From Amphibalanus amphitrite (lineage: Eukaryota; Arthropoda; Thecostraca; Balanomorpha; Balanidae), in contig NW_024882965.1 in NCBI RefSeq assembly GCF_019059575.1, positions 95,368 to 159,367 on the forward strand: 64,000 bases of DNA, read 5' to 3'. Position numbers and translations under genes: made by a program. The notes beneath the pieces were generated by a model, which made no database searches, was not told where the DNA came from, and was given only the letters and a program-made list of their open reading frames with translations. Positions 62,754 to 64,000 of this stretch are shown piece after piece (position 1 is the first letter of the stretch; each line of letters begins with the position of its first letter).

Positions 62754-62858
62754 CCTATACCTCCAACACTACCAGAGGTTGACGCTAGCTCACAGATTGC
62801 GCTGGCAGCGCCAGCGGGCAGCGCGCCCGTGAAACACAGCCAGGGGTTTCCTCTGTAA
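62754..62858 (+). other. Possible right half of the interrupted exon
   Basis: Continues the frame described at 60752-60894, starting Pro-Ile-Pro-Pro and ending TAA (62856-62858). It is rich in Ala, Pro and Ser with no known domain. Confidence 0.25.
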
Positions 62859-64000
62859 CGTCATTGTTGTATAGGTACTTGGGCCTTCATCAATTGTTAA
62901 CAGCTACAAAAATTGGAATTAAAAATGTCCAGGTATTATGAGCATCAGCCAAACAGGGAAGTGAATTTGGCTACAGCCCATCTTGCAACGCCTCAATGAA
63001 ATTTAACGAGAACCTTAAATTGAGGGAGCAGCTACATAACTGAGGTAAAGCCCATCAATCCTTGTGGATTTACCTACATAACTGAGGTAAATCCACAAGG
63101 CACTTTGAGTTCAAACTATGAAGTGACTCCAAGCGAAATATAACAGAAATTGGGACTTTGTGGAGCTTAGAAATAATCTGCTTAGTGCTGGATGAATGTT
63201 TTCACTTAAAATAAACACCACCATATTTGAGTCATGAAAAAGTGTTTGGTAAGCATAAGCTTGTAGCATAAAAGATGTTTGTGAAATGTCACTAGATTTT
63301 AAAGTGTTAGTCTCTGCACATTGATTCTCTGATTGTTTGAATGATGAAGTCTCTGCACAGTCTCTGATTGACTGAATGAGCTCTGCACTCTGCAGTCACA
63401 ATAATGAAGTTCATGGGAAGATATGATTTGTAATAAAAGAATGTATATTTTGAGTTGATTTTACCTATTCTGTGAAGATCATAGTATGTTAACAGCATTC
63501 CAAACAGGGCATGTCAAAGGTTGGATGGATCTTGCGATTTCCTTGAAGTGTGACTGTTTACCATATGTTGTTTTTTTTTATTCAAAGTTATTGTTAAAGT
63601 CAACCAACTTTTGCAACATTGAGGATCATACTTTAGCTTTGGAAACAAGACATATTATGTAGTTATGCTGATCTTCTTTTCCAGTCTTTGATTATCACTT
63701 AATTTCATTCACTTTTGATGTAGTGAAATTCATGATCATTTTAATGACAAGCTACATTTGAAATGTATTGTTGCTCCCTTTTTTACCATGCATATTTTTG
63801 TGTCTTGTGAGGTCTCATATCAATATAGCAATAACAAGAGCAGTAACATGCATAGTTTGCTTGTGTTGTCATAACTTTGTACAATATTTCCAGCTTTATA
63901 ATATGCAGTTACCTCACATTAGGCATCACACATATATTTTTTCCTGCAGGAGAAAAGACACAGAGCCAACTAGTGACTCATGTTTGTGCTCCTATCACTT
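62859..64000. other. AT-rich, intron-like sequence to the window end
   Basis: No domain-bearing frame. A hairpin lies at 63060-63100. Near the end TATATTTTTTCCTGCAG (acceptor ending 63949) is followed by an open frame GEKTQSQLVTHV... to the last base. It may be the start of an exon that continues outside the window. Confidence 0.35.
63060..63100 (+). repeat. Perfect 16-bp stem hairpin
   Basis: CCTTGTGGATTTACCT (63060-63075), nine-base loop ACATAACTG, then the exact complement (63085-63100). CATAACTGAGGTAAA also occurs just upstream (63036-63050), so part of the arm is duplicated. Confidence 0.88.

Overview
This is a eukaryotic nuclear window, most likely from an invertebrate animal. The evidence is indirect: CpG is not depleted, there are no dense prokaryotic operons, and every recognisable coding trace belongs to a eukaryotic DNA transposon (an animal-type FLYWCH-MULE transposase and a Tc1/mariner-like transposase). 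A crustacean such as a barnacle would fit the style of the repeats, but that is a guess. I found no rRNA gene, no CRISPR array, no convincing tRNA gene and no intact host protein gene that I can name.

Layout. Bases 1-9,700 are a nest of transposable elements. TTAA-flanked (piggyBac-like) non-autonomous elements lie at 1-307 (right end only), 3275-4151, 5216-6104, 6271-8220 (split by another TTAA element at 6902-8066) and 8815-9669 (inverted). A pair of inverted 375-bp repeats (1915-2289 and 4587-4961), a 135-bp tandem repeat (1410-1840) and a tRNA-like SINE head (about 2640-2725) surround them. Bases 9,700-16,860 are mostly unique, GC-rich sequence with a CpG-island-like stretch near 14.4-15.3 kb. 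A dead Tc1/mariner-like copy with perfect 29-bp ends lies at 16863-18219, and a longer TTAA element at 20384-22312. A possible promoter and first exon lie at 24.0-24.7 kb. A complete Mutator-like element (MULE) with 9-bp target duplications occupies 25692-27875 and carries a frameshifted FLYWCH-MULE transposase on the minus strand.

Bases 28-47 kb are GC-rich unique sequence with minisatellites (31.9, 44.8 and 45.6 kb), a perfect AT palindrome (36671-36698) and an AT-rich MITE with 18-bp inverted ends (37231-38008). A 2.2-kb hAT-type element (47026-49249, 8-bp target duplications) has 45-bp GATC-rich arrays at both ends. Bases 49-60.7 kb are again mostly unannotated. They include a candidate minus-strand CRE promoter near 57.0-57.2 kb.

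From 60.7 kb a second hAT-type element (60895-62745, perfect 8-bp duplications) interrupts an open reading frame that follows a good splice acceptor, so it may have broken a real exon. The window ends in AT-rich, intron-like sequence with another acceptor-like site at 63949.

Two sequence-wide signals stand out. The CRE palindrome TGACGTCA occurs 23 times (about one expected by chance). The TTAA elements are loaded with AGGTCA half-sites and carry a G-run/C-run hairpin just inside one end.
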